From Lottia gigantea (lineage: Eukaryota; Mollusca; Gastropoda; Lottiidae): DNA of 64,000 nucleotides. The stretch spans positions 1,128,979 through 1,192,978 of the forward strand of contig NW_008710347.1 in assembly GCF_000327385.1 (NCBI RefSeq), in the 5' to 3' direction. The notes under the pieces were generated by a model. It made no database searches. It had not been told where the DNA came from and saw nothing but the letters and a program-made list of their open reading frames with translations. The first letter of the stretch is position 1; the number at the start of each line of letters is the position of its first letter. The translations under genes and the position numbers were made by a program. This document shows, piece after piece, positions 1 to 13,015 of the stretch.

Positions 1-179
1 TTCCACTAAAATGAAATGTTTGGTGTTTGTTCACTAATTGCGAAATGCCTTACCGGTTAACGCATATTTTGCTATAAGTGACGTAGTGGAATGGTGCAAA
101 TTGATGTGCGAACATATTATATCAGTGTCCCCGATACGCATCATTTTTTTTTTAGAAAACCTCTTTACAATCTCTTTAA
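1..179. mobile_element. Truncated MITE, family A (right half)
   Basis: The right half of a short inverted-repeat element runs off the window start. It carries the family signature GTGTCCCCGATACGC, then AGAAAACCTCTTTAC, and ends in TCTCTTTAA. The same right end recurs at 7682-7779, 12225-12310 and 27040-27098. Complete copies are bounded by TTAA on both sides, as expected for elements that duplicate TTAA on insertion. No coding capacity is visible. Confidence 0.7.
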
Positions 180-3100
180 AGTTCCTGGTGTTCATAAAAA
201 AAGTCCCACGTTAAAGAGGTTTTGTGACGACATCATAATCTGGTCAAGATTTCCTAAAAATTAGTGTAAGAGACATCGGGCTGAAAATCAGAATTGAGAA
301 ACGATAATGAACTTCTACACAGGCGAAAAAACCTCTTGTTACTAAACGAATGGTTCAATGTTTTTTTTCTTTCAAGCAACTGACTGGAGAAGAATTGTAA
401 TAAATCATATAATCCGACCTAGATTGTATTTGTAACGTGTCTAACATCTTATGTCATGTCAAAACATGTCAGCAGATGTGGCTAATTATATAATAAGAAA
501 CTTCATGAATACTATTCTGTAATATGACGGTTATTGTGCAGTTTTAATAGAGAGACCACACAGGTTGTATTAAGTTAAATTTGCATTATTCAGGTCGCTT
601 TAAGATACCAACTATACAATGAAAATCTGTTATTCCTATGAAGTATTCTTCCAAGTGTCCAGACATACCAAAACTGGATTAAAAATACCAATAAATTATA
701 TTACATTGAAACACCATGATCTGTTTTAATTCCATACAAATGATAAAGAGAAAGACCTTCCATTATGAACGTGAGATTGTGAATACCTTTGTGTTCTCAT
801 AACTTGTCCCGGTGTATACGCTTGAATGCCTTGTTTTACTATTATATGAAAAACATTTAGTTCAATCACATGACACGATTCAAATGATCTTTTTGTATTA
901 ATATGCATGTTATTCGAATTATTTTACAAAAGGTTCAAAAGAATTTTACCAAATTAATCCTAATTACCTAAGTATTGTAATTACCTAAGTATTATATTTC
1001 ATATAAATGCACACCTATATGTAGGTGGAAACATAGGATTGAGATGACGTAAATGACTAAAAATCAAATTCGGGTACTACAATTTGGATGATAAAAAGGA
1101 TGATAAGATTATATGCTAAATTTATGTCCTAAAGAACCGATTTTAGAAACACTAGTCGTGGATTCCGATACACGTTCCTTTGACTCTTCGAGGACTGGAA
1201 CGTACGGTACCTAATCTCATAGCAGACGATAATCCATCGATAAACTAGGCAATTTTGGAACTAAAATGATGTAGATGCGTCACGACTAAATCAAATCTTA
1301 TTTTTTCACACGATATCAATCAAAGGAGAGTATCATACAATTTAGGATAGAAAAACTTTAACATTCTAAATTCCAAATCGATAGCACTTTAATGTCTCTT
1401 ATCGTCCAGCGACATAGCTAGAAAAGTTTCTCAGTGGACGCAAATACTATACGATAGCGGTATGACATAATATAGGCCTATTATACAACATCTAATGACA
1501 GCGCCAGATAACAATAATCCTTATACTCATTAGGCCTAGTGACATGGAACTAAAAATCCCCCCCTCCCCCATTTAAATCCCACATCGGAGCAATCGATAG
1601 GTAGAAATTGAAGACTATGTTATAAGATCTATTCCGTCATGTCTTGACCTGGTGACATATTGACTTAATTGATTTGGTCAACTAATGAATATGTACAGTT
1701 TATCAGTTTCTATTTATAGTATAATTCGTAAATCTAAATAAAAAGATGATGTATATATATAGATTAGGATAATAACACGTGGGAAATAGACACTGTCCAA
1801 AACGACAGATAATATAATCTTTCAATACATAATAGTAAGACGTTTATAGTAGTGTGGTCTAATAGTTACGTCTAACCTAAGTTGTATCTTTATAAAAGAT
1901 GATTCAAGGATTATAATTAATTATCATGTTATGCGGTAAGAAAAATATTTCTTTTTATTATTATATTATACTAGTGTCATAACTTTATAATACATGCTTG
2001 AACAATTCTGCAATTATTCCAAGACTGGAACCATAGTTTTACAGTCGACTATTGTATAGTTGGGCTGGAAGATATGCCCCCTCCGACAATCCCCATCTTA
2101 AATGCTCCCGAAAATGCATTCGTCTGCTCTTTTTATTTTTATTTTTCTCATGTGGAGAGCTACGGTGTCCGTTAAAAGAACATAGTCTGTCATGCCACGA
2201 CTGCAGCAGGTCAGAGACAGTTTTACAGTTAGACGGGTTTGCCCGATACAAAATTCGATTGTCATTAATAAACATGCTGGTACAACAAGATAACAAAGGT
2301 GTCGTATTGGGCTTTGCGAATTCCAAAATGAGAAATGTTTGAAAAAGAAATCGGAAATGCTAAATTGACCACAATAGCGTACATGTATGATTATACTAGC
2401 TTTCAGTAGCCAGTTATCGCCAAGATTTGCGTCTGGAACATTTTGCACGTGTGTAGCGGGATTTGTGCAAAGTAAGTGGTTCCTTATATGGAACTATATT
2501 TAAGCTGTGACTCAAAATGTTGTGTTAGGTGTCAGTTCAATTTTAATGTTTGATGGGGTAACATAGGGTATTCCCTATTTATGACACCTAATAGTGATGT
2601 ATTGATCTCATCTGGCTGACTTTGCATCAATAAAAGCTATCAGAGGCAATATATAACACGTTTAGAGGTTTATGTTTTTAAGGGTGCGACAGTCCATAAA
2701 ATGTGGCTGTTTATGCAAATAGCACTTGAAACAATTTAATATATTTGCTTGAATTCTGCACATATTACCCCCTGTATGATCTGAAGGTCAAACATCGATC
2801 ACAGTAAAGCCAAGAGCTGTTTCTAGCCATGTATCTAAGAGCAACATCGGAAAACTTCAGCACTTTGCTATTACAGTATGTTAATGGCCGATGAACACTA
2901 TCGTTCATACAGTAAAGAATACAATGCCGATTCAAAAGAACTATCATCGGACATGACATGCAACGTAGGGATCGCCTGAACATCGTAGTCAATCATGTGG
3001 AGATTAAATATGTTCTGGAATGCACCCTTTTAAATAATTTTAATCCAAGAATTAACACTACATTGGCCGTTCACTGTGTGGGGTAAATGTAAATTGATCA

Positions 3101-3529
3101 GTATGATATAATATTGACGACAAAACAGATTACAAGTTAGAGGATTAAATTGTGTATTGTAGACACACCACGTTGTACAGTAGTAATGATATAAATCACT
3201 ACCAGGCGTGAAAATAAATAACTTCAAGATTACCCATACTTATCTTATTCCATGTTCTTCAAAGTTTAACACCTTACAATATATCGGGGTTAATCGATTT
3301 CTGACGATTGTTTTTTATTGAAATATAAAGAGGTTTGCGGGAAGTTACTTAAACCAGTTGGTTTATTTGAGGACAGAATGTTGAATAGACGGCCAAAGCG
3401 TGGGATCTTGACGTCATTTTGGTTACGTCGCTCAAATGGTAGCCGTGGGGTTTATATCTCGGTCGGCGTGTGAAGGTCTGTGGCGTTGAATATTTTTCAA
3501 CGCAGCTGTAAATGAGTATGTATAACCCG
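180..3529. other. Non-coding stretch, no gene recognised
   Basis: I find no coding exon here. Open frames of up to about 116 codons at 2039-2448 overlap one another on both strands and have no recognisable composition. The only structure seen is a perfect 10-bp inverted repeat, TTAGGTGTCA at 2525-2534 and TGACACCTAA at 2582-2591. Confidence 0.6.
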
Positions 3530-4575
3530 GGAAGTAGTTCTTAATGGTGGCAATCTGCTGATGGCAATCTGGCCGACAGAACCTACTGTCACATTCTCCT
3601 AATGGAATTCTTTCTGATGGCAATCTGCTGATTGTAATCTGAACCTACTGTCAAACTCTCCCACTAGAATTCTTACTGATGGCAACCCGACAGAACCTAT
3701 TGTCACACCGTCCTAATGGAATTCTTACTTATGGTAAACTGGTCGACATAACCTATTGTCACATTGCGCTCATGGAATTCTTACTGATGGCAATCTGTTG
3801 ATGGTAATCTGGCCGACATAACATATTGTCACACTGTCCTAATTGAATTCTTACTGATGGCAATCTGGCCGACAGAACGTATTGCCATACTGTCCGAATG
3901 GAATTCTTACTGGCAATCTGGCCGACACAACCTATTGTCACACTGCCCTAATGAAATTCTTACTGATGTCGATCTGCTGATGGTAATCTGGCCGAAATAA
4001 CCTATTGTCATACTGACCTAATGGAATTCTTACTGATGGCAATCTGACCGACAGAACATATTGTCCCACTTTCCTAATGGATTTCTTACTGGTTGCAATC
4101 TGCTGATGGCAATCTGGCCGACAGAACCTATTGTCACAATGTCCTAATGAAATTCTTACTGATGGCAATCTGGCCGGCAGAACCTATTGTCACATTTTCC
4201 TAATGGATTTCTTATTCATGGCAATATGCTGATGGCAATCTGGCCGACAGAACCTATTGTCATACTATCCTAATGAAATTCTTACTGATGGCAATCTGGC
4301 CGACAGAACCTATTGTCACAATGTCCTAATGAAATTCTTACTGATGGCAATCTGGCCGACAGAACCTATTGTCACACTTTCCTAATGGATTTCTTATTGA
4401 TGGCAATATGCTGATGGCAATCTGGCCGACAGAACCTATTGTCATACTGTCCTAATGAAATTCTTACTGATGGCACTCTGCTGATGGCAATCTGACCGAC
4501 AGAACCTATGGTCACACTGTCCTAATGGAATTCTCACTGGTGGCAATCTGCTGATGGCAATCTGATCTAGTAGAA
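3530..4575. repeat. Minisatellite, 56-bp unit with optional 14-15-bp insert
   Basis: A tandem array of about 16-17 units is built on GATGGCAATCTGGCCGACAG followed by AACCTATTGTCACACTGTCC and TAATGGAATTCTTACT. Adjacent well-conserved units are 56 bp apart. Longer units carry an extra GATGGCAATCTGCT block, so short (about 56) and long (about 70) units are mixed. Units at the left end are the most diverged. The minus-strand frames across it are repeat translations, not genes. Confidence 0.95.
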
Positions 4576-5067
4576 CCTGTTCTCAAATATAAAAGTTTTT
4601 TTTTTGCATTGAGATGAAATATTTTCTATGAGCTTATTTATATGGTAGAGTTCATGTAAAAGAAGTTGAAATAATCAGAGTAAAGTGGATAAAGTGGAAT
4701 AATAGACATTCCAAATGTTTATCAATAGTGTTGATAACATAATGCTTATTATCCTCAGGAATAATGTACTATTAATTTAATATGTATAAGAGTTTGCATT
4801 ATGACAATAGAAATTATCTTGATTTATAATAAGTGAATAAAATTATCTCGATTTTCAAGTAAAACCCACATTCCAGCATATTACGTGTTCACCGTAACCT
4901 CAAAGTGGCAAATACTTAAAGTGTGGTTGTATACATCTCCAGTGTCTAGATCCGTAAAAAAAAAACATTCGATACCGCAAAACGGAGTGGCAAGAAGATA
5001 TTTAGGACCTAGTGCACATTAACATCATATGTACAGTATGATTATTTTCAAGAAATTCTGACCAAAG

Positions 5068-5435
5068 CCGTCCTTAGATCCGTTAAAAAACCTTTCGTAT
5101 ACCACCAAACTTAAAGGCCGTCTATCCTTAGATCAGTTTGAAAATACGATTTGTATATCCACTGACAAATTTATAGGGTGGGCCTTTGGTCAATGCCTCA
5201 TTTTTGACCCTGCGTATAACGACATTCTTTTGTATACAAGAACCTTTTAAAAGATACGTATACCGGCCATCTATAAGGTTGTATATATATATATCATTAG
5301 ATCCGTTTATAAACGATACGTATACCGACAATCTACAAGGTTGTATATATCATTAGATCCGTTTAAAAACTATTCGTATATCGGCAATCTGTAAGGTTGT
5401 ATATATCTTTAGATCCGTTTAAAAATGAAGGACTG
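5068..5435. repeat. Diverged tandem repeat, 56-bp period
   Basis: Five to six degenerate units share TTAGATCCGTTTAAAAAC, a CGTATACCG segment and AAGGTTGTATATAT. The last three TTAGATCCG blocks are spaced exactly 56 bp apart (5297, 5353, 5409). The unit differs in sequence from the neighbouring 56-bp minisatellite at 3.5-4.6 kb. Confidence 0.85.
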
Positions 5436-6503
5436 GTAGTTACCTGACATGAACAGAATTATCCTTAGATATTGTTGTTTTTTTCAATGTCAGAACACAA
5501 ATTGCACGATTCGTCAGGAGTAGAATACAAAAGCGTGAAAACTCTATTTCCAATAAGCTTTTGATATTCGACTATAAGTGCCCATTAATGGACAATTCTC
5601 TAATTAAAAAGAAATGTCCCTGATTTCAACAATTGTACAAATTGTTAGTGCGTACAGAGCAAGCTACAAAACCAGTAGTTATCGACTTCTTAAAATATTA
5701 AATTACCTAACTAATAAACAAACACATCATATCTTCAAGACGTAATGAAGAAACAAATTTTAATTTTTTGGGTTGAAAATGAAGGGTATTACATTTATGG
5801 TTTGCTAGTATACAGGGATTATTCAAATACATGTAGTAAGGTTAACATGTTGACAGATAGACAGAGGAATTTCTATTTGATAAGTTTATGAGTCTGTTGT
5901 CATTGAAAAGAGGTTTTGCTACAACACTTCTCTGAATTATATTATTGAAATAGATTATAATCTTGAAGTTTTTAAGTGTTTTTGTATAATCAAGTAATTT
6001 TACAGTGAAAATGTTCAGCAGTATACTAGTATATACTATGGTACTTTAAAAATTTGTTACATTTACTATAAAGGATACTATTTGTGGAAAGAAATTATTG
6101 TGTGACTTTTTTCGGTCACATCGGTTCAAGCACTTCATCTGACATCTGGTGTTAACTTTAAATGTTAATAAGGAATATTTTTAAATCGATTTCCTGGTTA
6201 CGAAGAATATATTATATTCGAGGTGTATATTTTATTGAAGGCATTAATTGTATGTGCATCTATTTCCTTAAGTTGCTTCAACATGACTGTAAACAATAAT
6301 GAATATAGATTTCGATTGGTTGGACTGATTAGACATCGGCTGTGAAGCTGTTAGAGTGATAATTAACTACAGCCAAGACGTTATTCAATTCTATTTCTTT
6401 CGGATAATGTGTGGTTATGGTTAAACTAATTGAGAATGCACCATCTTATAAATCCTATTGTAGAATTATACATGAAAAAGGTGAGTTGATGTCATATTTT
6501 TCA
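5436..6503. other. Non-coding AT-rich stretch
   Basis: No exon, RNA gene or repeat structure is recognised here. Stop codons are dense in all frames. Confidence 0.5.
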
Positions 6504-6553
6504 NNNNNNNNNNNNNNNNNNNNNNNNNNNNNNNNNNNNNNNNNNNNNNNNNN
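6504..6553. other. Assembly gap (50 N)
   Basis: Exactly 50 N characters occur in a row, which looks like a fixed-length scaffold gap. The true length is unknown, and an unassembled repeat may lie inside it. Confidence 0.99.
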
Positions 6554-6574
6554 ACATTGACGTTTTGGGGTTAC

Positions 6575-6748
6575 CAGTGGCGGAGCCAAAAGTGGGGGAG
6601 GCAGAGGGAGCAGCCCCCCCCCCCCCCCCCCAATTTGAGTCCCGAAAGCATGTTTTAGGGTAAAAATCTCATAACTATGTTAGAAATTCGGGCAATCTCA
6701 GCTATTTCGCCCCCCTCTCCTTAGAACGTAAACCTGGCTCCGCCACTG
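6575..6748. mobile_element. Non-autonomous hAT-like element
   Basis: Terminal inverted repeats CAGTGGCGGAGCCA and TGGCTCCGCCACTG are perfect over 14 bp. The element is flanked by the direct repeat GGGTTAC on each side (568-574 offset in 6.5 kb, and 6749-6755), which I read as the target-site duplication. CAG-starting termini and a 7-8-bp duplication fit hAT relatives. The interior holds a run of 18 C (6614-6631) and no coding frame. Confidence 0.8.
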
Positions 6749-7502
6749 GGGTTACGTATTAGAAGCAACTAGTAAATGCGACCAAGAACCTTGCACAAGA
6801 TCGCTTTTATATCCGTGCTAACGTATGTGAAGGAAAATAAGTTGATCTTCTTGGTCTGTCTTCTCGGCAACCACTGAGAATATACAGAATATTCGAGATT
6901 ATGGTAAACGTTTGTGAACTAGCTTACTGAATGCGGTGCTCGTCGCACTATGTTCTCTGTGAAAAAAAGCTCTGAACCGAATATAGAAACTAGTCGATTT
7001 GTCTATTGAGGCTAAAAGAGACGAGCCATTTATCTCAAATGGTCGAATCGTAGAATTTCTTTACGGCATTTACACAAAAGAGGGATGATGTCCGCCTATT
7101 TTACTATCAGTCTTAATCTGAGCCGCTGAAACGCTTAAAAAAGAACAGCGTAGGAAAACGTGATTGACCTTACGTTCAATACGTGCTTGGTTAGGTTAGA
7201 CAAGGTCAACATGGGGCTTTGTATTAAGGAATATTACAGACGTTTGTAGTAAATACTGCAACACTGTCTGTAACAATCTATTGTAACATTGTTTGTGCAG
7301 TTTACACAACATCAAAAGATGGTTCTGTTTGCTTGCTTGCTTTCCTAACATGATGAATTACATCTAACTATTTACGTTACATGTTGTCGGACATGGTGTT
7401 AGCACGTTTAACACCTCTAGGATTTTGTTACGGTTAAGGTCGTCGTAGGTCAAACCTAGAATCAACCATTGAGACAAATGTATAGAAGAGATGGAATCAG
7501 TA

Positions 7503-7779
7503 TTAAAGGGATTGTAGAGAGGTTTTCTAAATTTTGTATGTGTATCGGGTACAATGATAGCATCAATTTGCGCCATTCCCATTTTTAACAATTTTACTAA
7601 AACTAAGTGTTTTATGACGTCACCCCCTCAAAGGTCTTGTGTGATAGGGCCTACGAGCAAATCTACGGCCTACGAGCCTACCACAGACGTCTGATTGAAA
7701 ATTGGAATATGCAAATTGATAGTACCAGTGTCCCCGATACACGTCACAATTTTTGAAAACCTTTTTCCAATCTCTTTAA
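7503..7779. mobile_element. MITE, family A, complete copy
   Basis: TTAA at both ends bounds inverted repeats that begin TTAAAGGGATTGTAGAGAGG on the left and, read from the right, TTAAAGAGATTGGAAAAAGG. They continue through TGTGTATCGGG and CAAATTTG/CGCCATTCC-type blocks for about 80 bp. The interior is not coding. Confidence 0.85.
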
Positions 7780-8857
7780 GCAGTGGTGTTTCTGTGAATC
7801 AGGAATTAAAAAAGGGACCCCACATCACCAGACATTTAAGTAAAACTCAATAAGGCATTTGAAACTGAGGGGTGGGGAAGGGGGTGCTAAAGCATTTCTG
7901 GGACCTCGTAGAAACGCCAAAGCAACTATTTTTGTGCACCATCCGACGAAGACAACAACATTACAAAGATGAATATTTTAGTCAAAATACTACGATTCTT
8001 AACAATACTGGTTAGGTCTATACTGTCTTTAGAATTTTAATAACTTGCTATAAGGAATAGAGTCGTCTGATAGTGATTACTGTATTCGAGATCGTATTCT
8101 TTGTAACTTTTAGAATGAGTTAAACAGATATCAGTGTATTTATTCTATTAAATCACAATTACAAGTTTTGAACCGGGGCGAGAATGTGTTTTCAATTGCA
8201 CCATGGATTAATGTACCCCGCATCTCAATACACGATCGAACAGATTCTAGTTCAGGCAGAGTGAACATGTAAGTGAAAATGACGTGATCAGTCGGAAACG
8301 GAGCATAGAACAGTAGGTAGACCAGTGATGTCATTAAACGCACTTATTATCAAAAAGTAAGATTTCTATATTTAAAGGGAGGGCACTCGATCTTGATAGA
8401 AAATTCTGTTTAAAACAAATGTAGGCTACATGACCGTGTTTATTGTATCCTGTTCGTAGCAATTAAATTTAATTGCAACACATTTTACTTTGAAAATATG
8501 ATAGTTGATGCAGGTACAGAATAGTTATTTCTGAAATATTTGAAAATCGTAACGCAACCGTTGTCCTGAAAGTTGAAATTTTTAACTAAACAAACTAGTA
8601 CGTTGGCGGCATCTTGAACCTAAGTGTTTCAAGTGTTTTAGGTTAAAAATCAATGAGGAACATTGAGTAGATACTTGTGATGTAATTAGTAGGATGCAGT
8701 AGGGAAATATAGTTAGGTACAGTAGAGTGTATCTCAAAATAATATTTAAGGGACGGTTGATAAAGCTCTATAGCCGAAATCCTTGTATTGTTTTCTGGAA
8801 TTTAAATCAAATGTCTGGTGTAACTTGACCAAATAAAAGTTTGATGATAGTTCTTGA

Positions 8858-9198
8858 TTTAAAGGTTCTTGATTTACAGATGCGACATTTTTTTTTGACC
8901 AATCATACTTTAGTCTCAGAATTATTTCGCTAAGCCATTCCGTAATAGTGTTCTCAGCTCACCGTCGAAATTTGAGCCTTCAAATCCATGTTTCTCCAGA
9001 ATTATCAGCGTTTGAATGTTGAAATGACGACTCGTCAATTTATGATACTCTGTGATATATAGAAAAGATAATATATAGAAATAGTGAGTAAAATTCCTAG
9101 TTTGTAGAATTTGTACATTTCTAGTACTTCTGGAGACTATTTACATATATTCAAGACGCGGATCTACTCTTCAAAATGGCGATTCTGATCCTTCAAAG
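8858..9198. mobile_element. Diverged MITE, family C
   Basis: This matches the better-preserved copy at 43093-43335 in the blocks GTCTCAG, GAGCCTTCAAATCC, GAATTTGTACATTTCT, AGTACTTCTGGAGACTATTT and GGCGATTCTGATCC. Its ends are eroded (TTTAAAGG left, CCTTCAAAG right). A partial third copy is at 45171-45250. Confidence 0.7.
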
Positions 9199-9240
9199 AA
9201 GGCGATATTATCTGTTTAATTTATTATCTTAGCATAATTA

Positions 9241-9430
9241 CAATTAGGGAACTAGACCCCTTTCATTTATTGCCTTTTCATCTATCTGTACAGTTTTTGA
9301 AGTTCCCTTTCTTTTATTTATTCTTCTTTTGCTATCTTTACTATAATCACCTGTATATAGAATAAGTTCCCTTCTTTTATTCCTTCTCCATCTATCTGTA
9401 CTATAATTACCATGTAAAGATAGTTAAAGA
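9241..9430. repeat. Short diverged repeat, pyrimidine-rich
   Basis: The block CATCTATCTGTAC occurs twice, with AAGTTCCCTT and CTTTTATT between and around the copies. This suggests two or three degenerate units. It is low-complexity, so the boundaries are approximate. Confidence 0.4.
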
Positions 9431-10273
9431 ATATTCTTATCTTTTCTAATTATTCACCTGCCGGTCTTCAGATTATTGATTCCAATTTATCTTTGTCTTA
9501 ACTAAACAGTACATCTTAACAAACGAGTGCACTACACATTTTATACTTTTAAGACATTGTAACTTTTTTTTTCTCCAAAAATTATCTTATGTTGCGCATC
9601 ATATGCGGATAAAAGACAACCAACAATATTGTTGAAGGTTCAAAGGTGATTCCGTGGTCTGTTTGCTGAAAATTACATACAATGTTCAAAAAATATATAT
9701 TTCAATTGACATGTTTCAAGTTGCTATTTTGACATTATTTTAAGTAGCTTTTTGACCTGGACCTGAATAAAACAACGTCGCCAGTTTCTCCCACTTAAGA
9801 TACAATTTGAATCCCTAATGGTGAAATGTGAGATAATTTCAGAATACTAGAAATCAATTCATCATTTTAGCATTGTTTACTTCAGTCAAATTGTCTTGTT
9901 ATAATGTTAAATTGATTTCTAAAATTGGAATTTGATTTTGAAATTGATTGAGAGATTTGATTATGGTAATATAAGAACGAATGATGTAGGAGGTTTATAT
10001 GAAATATGTATGAGGTTTGATTATCTTCTCTTCTTGTTATGGAATCATCAATATCCCATAATGACAGCATTATAACATAAAAGGCGGCTTATACAGCTTA
10101 ATTTATGGAGGTGTAGGAGGCTATTACATAGTAGTTAATTACTTATTATCATCAAGGGAGTAGTCAACGCCTTTAGTCTTATCTTCTATTGTTAACATGG
10201 GAGAGAATACCAGAATAGTACATAGACAGCCTTGCTTCATCATCTGAATGTTACTTTATCTTATATCTTCAAG
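9431..10273. other. Non-coding stretch
   Basis: Nothing recognisable beyond low-complexity AT-rich sequence. The minus-strand frame at 9882-10070 is rich in Asn, Ser and Gln and looks random. Confidence 0.45.
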
Positions 10274-10586
10274 CATCTTCACTATGTCAAGCAAAAACGA
10301 ACTTCGTCTTATACCATGACCGCATTAGCCACCTTTCTTGCATCACAGATGTTTGTAAATGCAGCGATTTGATTGGATTGTACTCCCTTTATTCGCTAGC
10401 GTTACAGTCAATCAGAGGGTGCAACAGACATCATGCCGACAGTTTTTCTGTCACGGGCTCTGATTGGCTGTATTCGCTGGCGTCCAATCCAATCAAATTT
10501 CTACATTCCATGATACAAGAAAGGTGACTATTGTAGTCAAGGTATTAGACGCATGCACTTCGTAAAAGTTTGGCATTGTGAAGATG
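10274..10586. mobile_element. MITE, family B, long inverted repeats
   Basis: The arms are about 125 bp each. The left arm starts CATCTTCACTATGTCAAGC, and the right arm read inward starts CATCTTCACAATGCCAAAC. Both continue through CACCTTTCTTG, GATTTGATTGGATTG and CGCTAGCG/CGCCAGCG to the AATCAGAG centre. Related copies lie at 10732-10891 and 14225-14320. Confidence 0.85.
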
Positions 10587-10731
10587 ATCTTCGAGATTCC
10601 TCTATAATTTCCAATAAATCAGACTAGGTTTATTACGCAATACAGTCCATTGATTATATTGATATATTGAAATCGATTTTTCAAAATGGAATATAGTCTA
10701 GAACTTATCAGCCATGGCATAGAAGAATACT

Positions 10732-10891
10732 TCTTCACAATGTCAAGCTATTACGAAATGCATGCGTGTATTACACTATTTTGCTCTTTTCTTGTACCAC
10801 TGAAGTTTGTAAAGGCGGCTATTTAATTGGATTGTACGCTAGCAAATACATGTCAATACAGTGCCCCCGTAATAGCTTGACATTGTGCAGA
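10732..10891. mobile_element. MITE, family B, internally deleted copy
   Basis: Ends CACAATGTCAAGCTATTACG and CGTAATAGCTTGACATTGTG are perfect inverted complements over 20 bp. The left arm keeps the family blocks TTTCTTGTACCA, ATTGGATTGTACGCTAGC and AAATAC, while most of the right arm is missing. The copy sits 146 bp from the full copy at 10274-10586. Confidence 0.8.
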
Positions 10892-12130
10892 TAGGAAGAC
10901 GAGAGAACAAATGTTGGGTCAAAATTTGACTACCTAATACCACACTATACCCCCACGGCGTGCTATTTGATTTAAATGATCCAAAATGACATGGCAGAGT
11001 CGTAATCTAAATCAGAGCTAATACGCCATTGTAGTGGTTGGAATATATGCTCGGCGTACTGTGGATTTCGGATTAGTCGTAAGGAGAAAACCTTAGTACA
11101 ACTCTTTACTTTAGTACAATAACCCCTCCAACAACAAATGTACAAAATTAAGTCGATGTAAAAAATAACCACCTACACAGTCCTTTTCAGATTGAAATGC
11201 AGAGCAAAATATTTCAGACATTTATTGTAGATATTGTATCTTTCACAGAAGAGATACACGACAAATCAGCTATATTTAATCTACGTGTTGCCAGACTAGT
11301 ACTATGTTGGCGCCTTAACTGTTGTTTCAGTACTACCGCCAGCTCATTTTACCAAAATATAAATGATTGATTTGTGCTCTGGGAGTAATTTATTTGTGTT
11401 GATAATGTCCAACTTTCACCATTCTACTTTGAAGTTAAACAGATCATAATGATGAATTTTACTTTTACCTTGATAATAATTTACGAAAATTGAAGTTCAA
11501 AGATTTCAATTTCTACTTTCGATTAGGTTTTATTCTTCTTTCTAATGGTATACAATATTATAAGAGAGTTTATTATTTTAAACGATCATGATGATGTTTA
11601 AAAGTTACCAGAAAAATTTTAGACTAATTTACCTCCCGTAAAACTATTACTTCTGGATTTCTGTTTCGGCTCATGACATGTCCACAGAGATTTCGTATAA
11701 ATTTCACTGGAACGAAAACTAACACAACCGATATTCAAGAGAGGATATCGAGCAATTGTATGTATATAGGCTAGGGTCTACCTTGCTTCTAACATCTGAA
11801 TAGATTTTCGACGACTGCTAGCAAATGGTACATCTAATTAATCAGTGGATGAGCGCACCAAAAAAAAAAATCGGTTTGATCGTGGTCTATCTATTTTATA
11901 GCAGTTGTTAGTAGTCGATCAGGTGTCTCAATAATATGAGTGTTTCGTTCACACCGACTGCGACGGATTTGGTGAATTGCTTTGAACCGCTGGTCATCAT
12001 GAGGTCCACCTTAACATTACTGTGAATATTCTAAAACATGTGTTGATGATGTAAGCAAATTTTTTTCCCATTACCTGATTACAGTATTCGATAACGTTTT
12101 AGTTGTGCGATTGAAAATTATTTGTAGTTT
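10892..12130. other. Non-coding stretch
   Basis: No coding exon or repeat is recognised. Frames are short and unremarkable on both strands. Confidence 0.45.
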
Positions 12131-12310
12131 GACGTCGCTAATTGCAAAATATGCATATCGTATAAGGCTTTCGCGATTAGCGACGCCATCAATCACTTGA
12201 TTTTAGTGGAATTGCAGGAACCACAGACGTCTGACTGAAAATTGGAATGGTGCAAATTGATGCTATCAGTGTTCCCGGTGTTTTAGAAAACCTCTATACA
12301 TTCCCTTTAA
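12131..12310. mobile_element. MITE, family A, right half only
   Basis: It carries the internal palindrome arms GACGTCGCTAATTGC and GCGATTAGCGACGCC, then the family right end with GAAAATTGGAATGGTGCAAA, GTGTTCCCGGTG and AGAAAACCTC, and stops at TTTAA. The left terminal repeat is absent. Confidence 0.75.
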
Positions 12311-12834
12311 GTCTGAAATGAGTAATGTCTTGACAAAGTGTGATCTATTCCGTCATTAATGGTTATAATATTTTTCTTACAAATTGTATTGTGTGGACGA
12401 TAAACACTGTCTAGCTATAAACTGATGACTCATCAATATATAAGAAACTTCAGTCATGTCCAGTTCCCTGGCACCACTGGTCATTGTATATTCATGTTAT
12501 ATTCATATTGATTTCATCCAGAACAATCAGCTCGCAGACCGGTATTTAATTGTGTCTGGGAAAATAAGATATGGTCAAAGTTGAACGGGACTGAAAAGTG
12601 AGAGAGATAGAGTTGAATTGTGGTTATTATTGGTATGTGGTTTAGATGGATCAGTATAGGCATTTACATTGCCTGGGGAAATATAATTTTATGATTATGT
12701 AGGACAATAATAGCCGGTTCTCTAAACAACCACATTTCAGTTAACAGAAAACGACCTCGTGTTTACGGAGGAGAACGGTTCCGGTACAGATTGTTCATGT
12801 TGATTTTAGAACGTCTTTTGGATTACCAGCTGAT

Positions 12835-13015
12835 ACGTGATCACGTGACGTCATTCACGCCTGGTTTAGGATGCCTCCAAGCAGATTCGTATATAGATTG
12901 ATTAAAACGGGGGCTTATATATATATATATTTAAAGTGATTCCAATAAGAGCATTTAATTAAGCCAAATGTCTCATTTTGGATCTATCATTTTTGGATTA
13001 AAAAACATCCACAAG
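12835..13015 (+). promoter_or_regulatory. Candidate promoter and non-coding first exon
   Basis: A 12-bp palindrome ACGTGATCACGT (12835) overlaps an E-box CACGTG (12842-12847) and a full CRE palindrome TGACGTCA (12846-12853). About 65 bp downstream is a TATATATATATATTTAAAG stretch at 12916. About 85 bp further is a consensus donor CACAAG followed by GTAAGC (exon end 13015). This order fits a promoter plus a first exon on the plus strand. NDNF, whose first coding exon opens after a splice acceptor at 32399, is the nearest downstream plus-strand gene. The link is inference; the TATA-like run could be a simple AT microsatellite. Confidence 0.25.

Noticed and set aside
3432-4168. Several minus-strand frames of 60-76 codons
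   Set aside because: They are translations of the 56-bp minisatellite; similar peptides appear because the DNA repeats.
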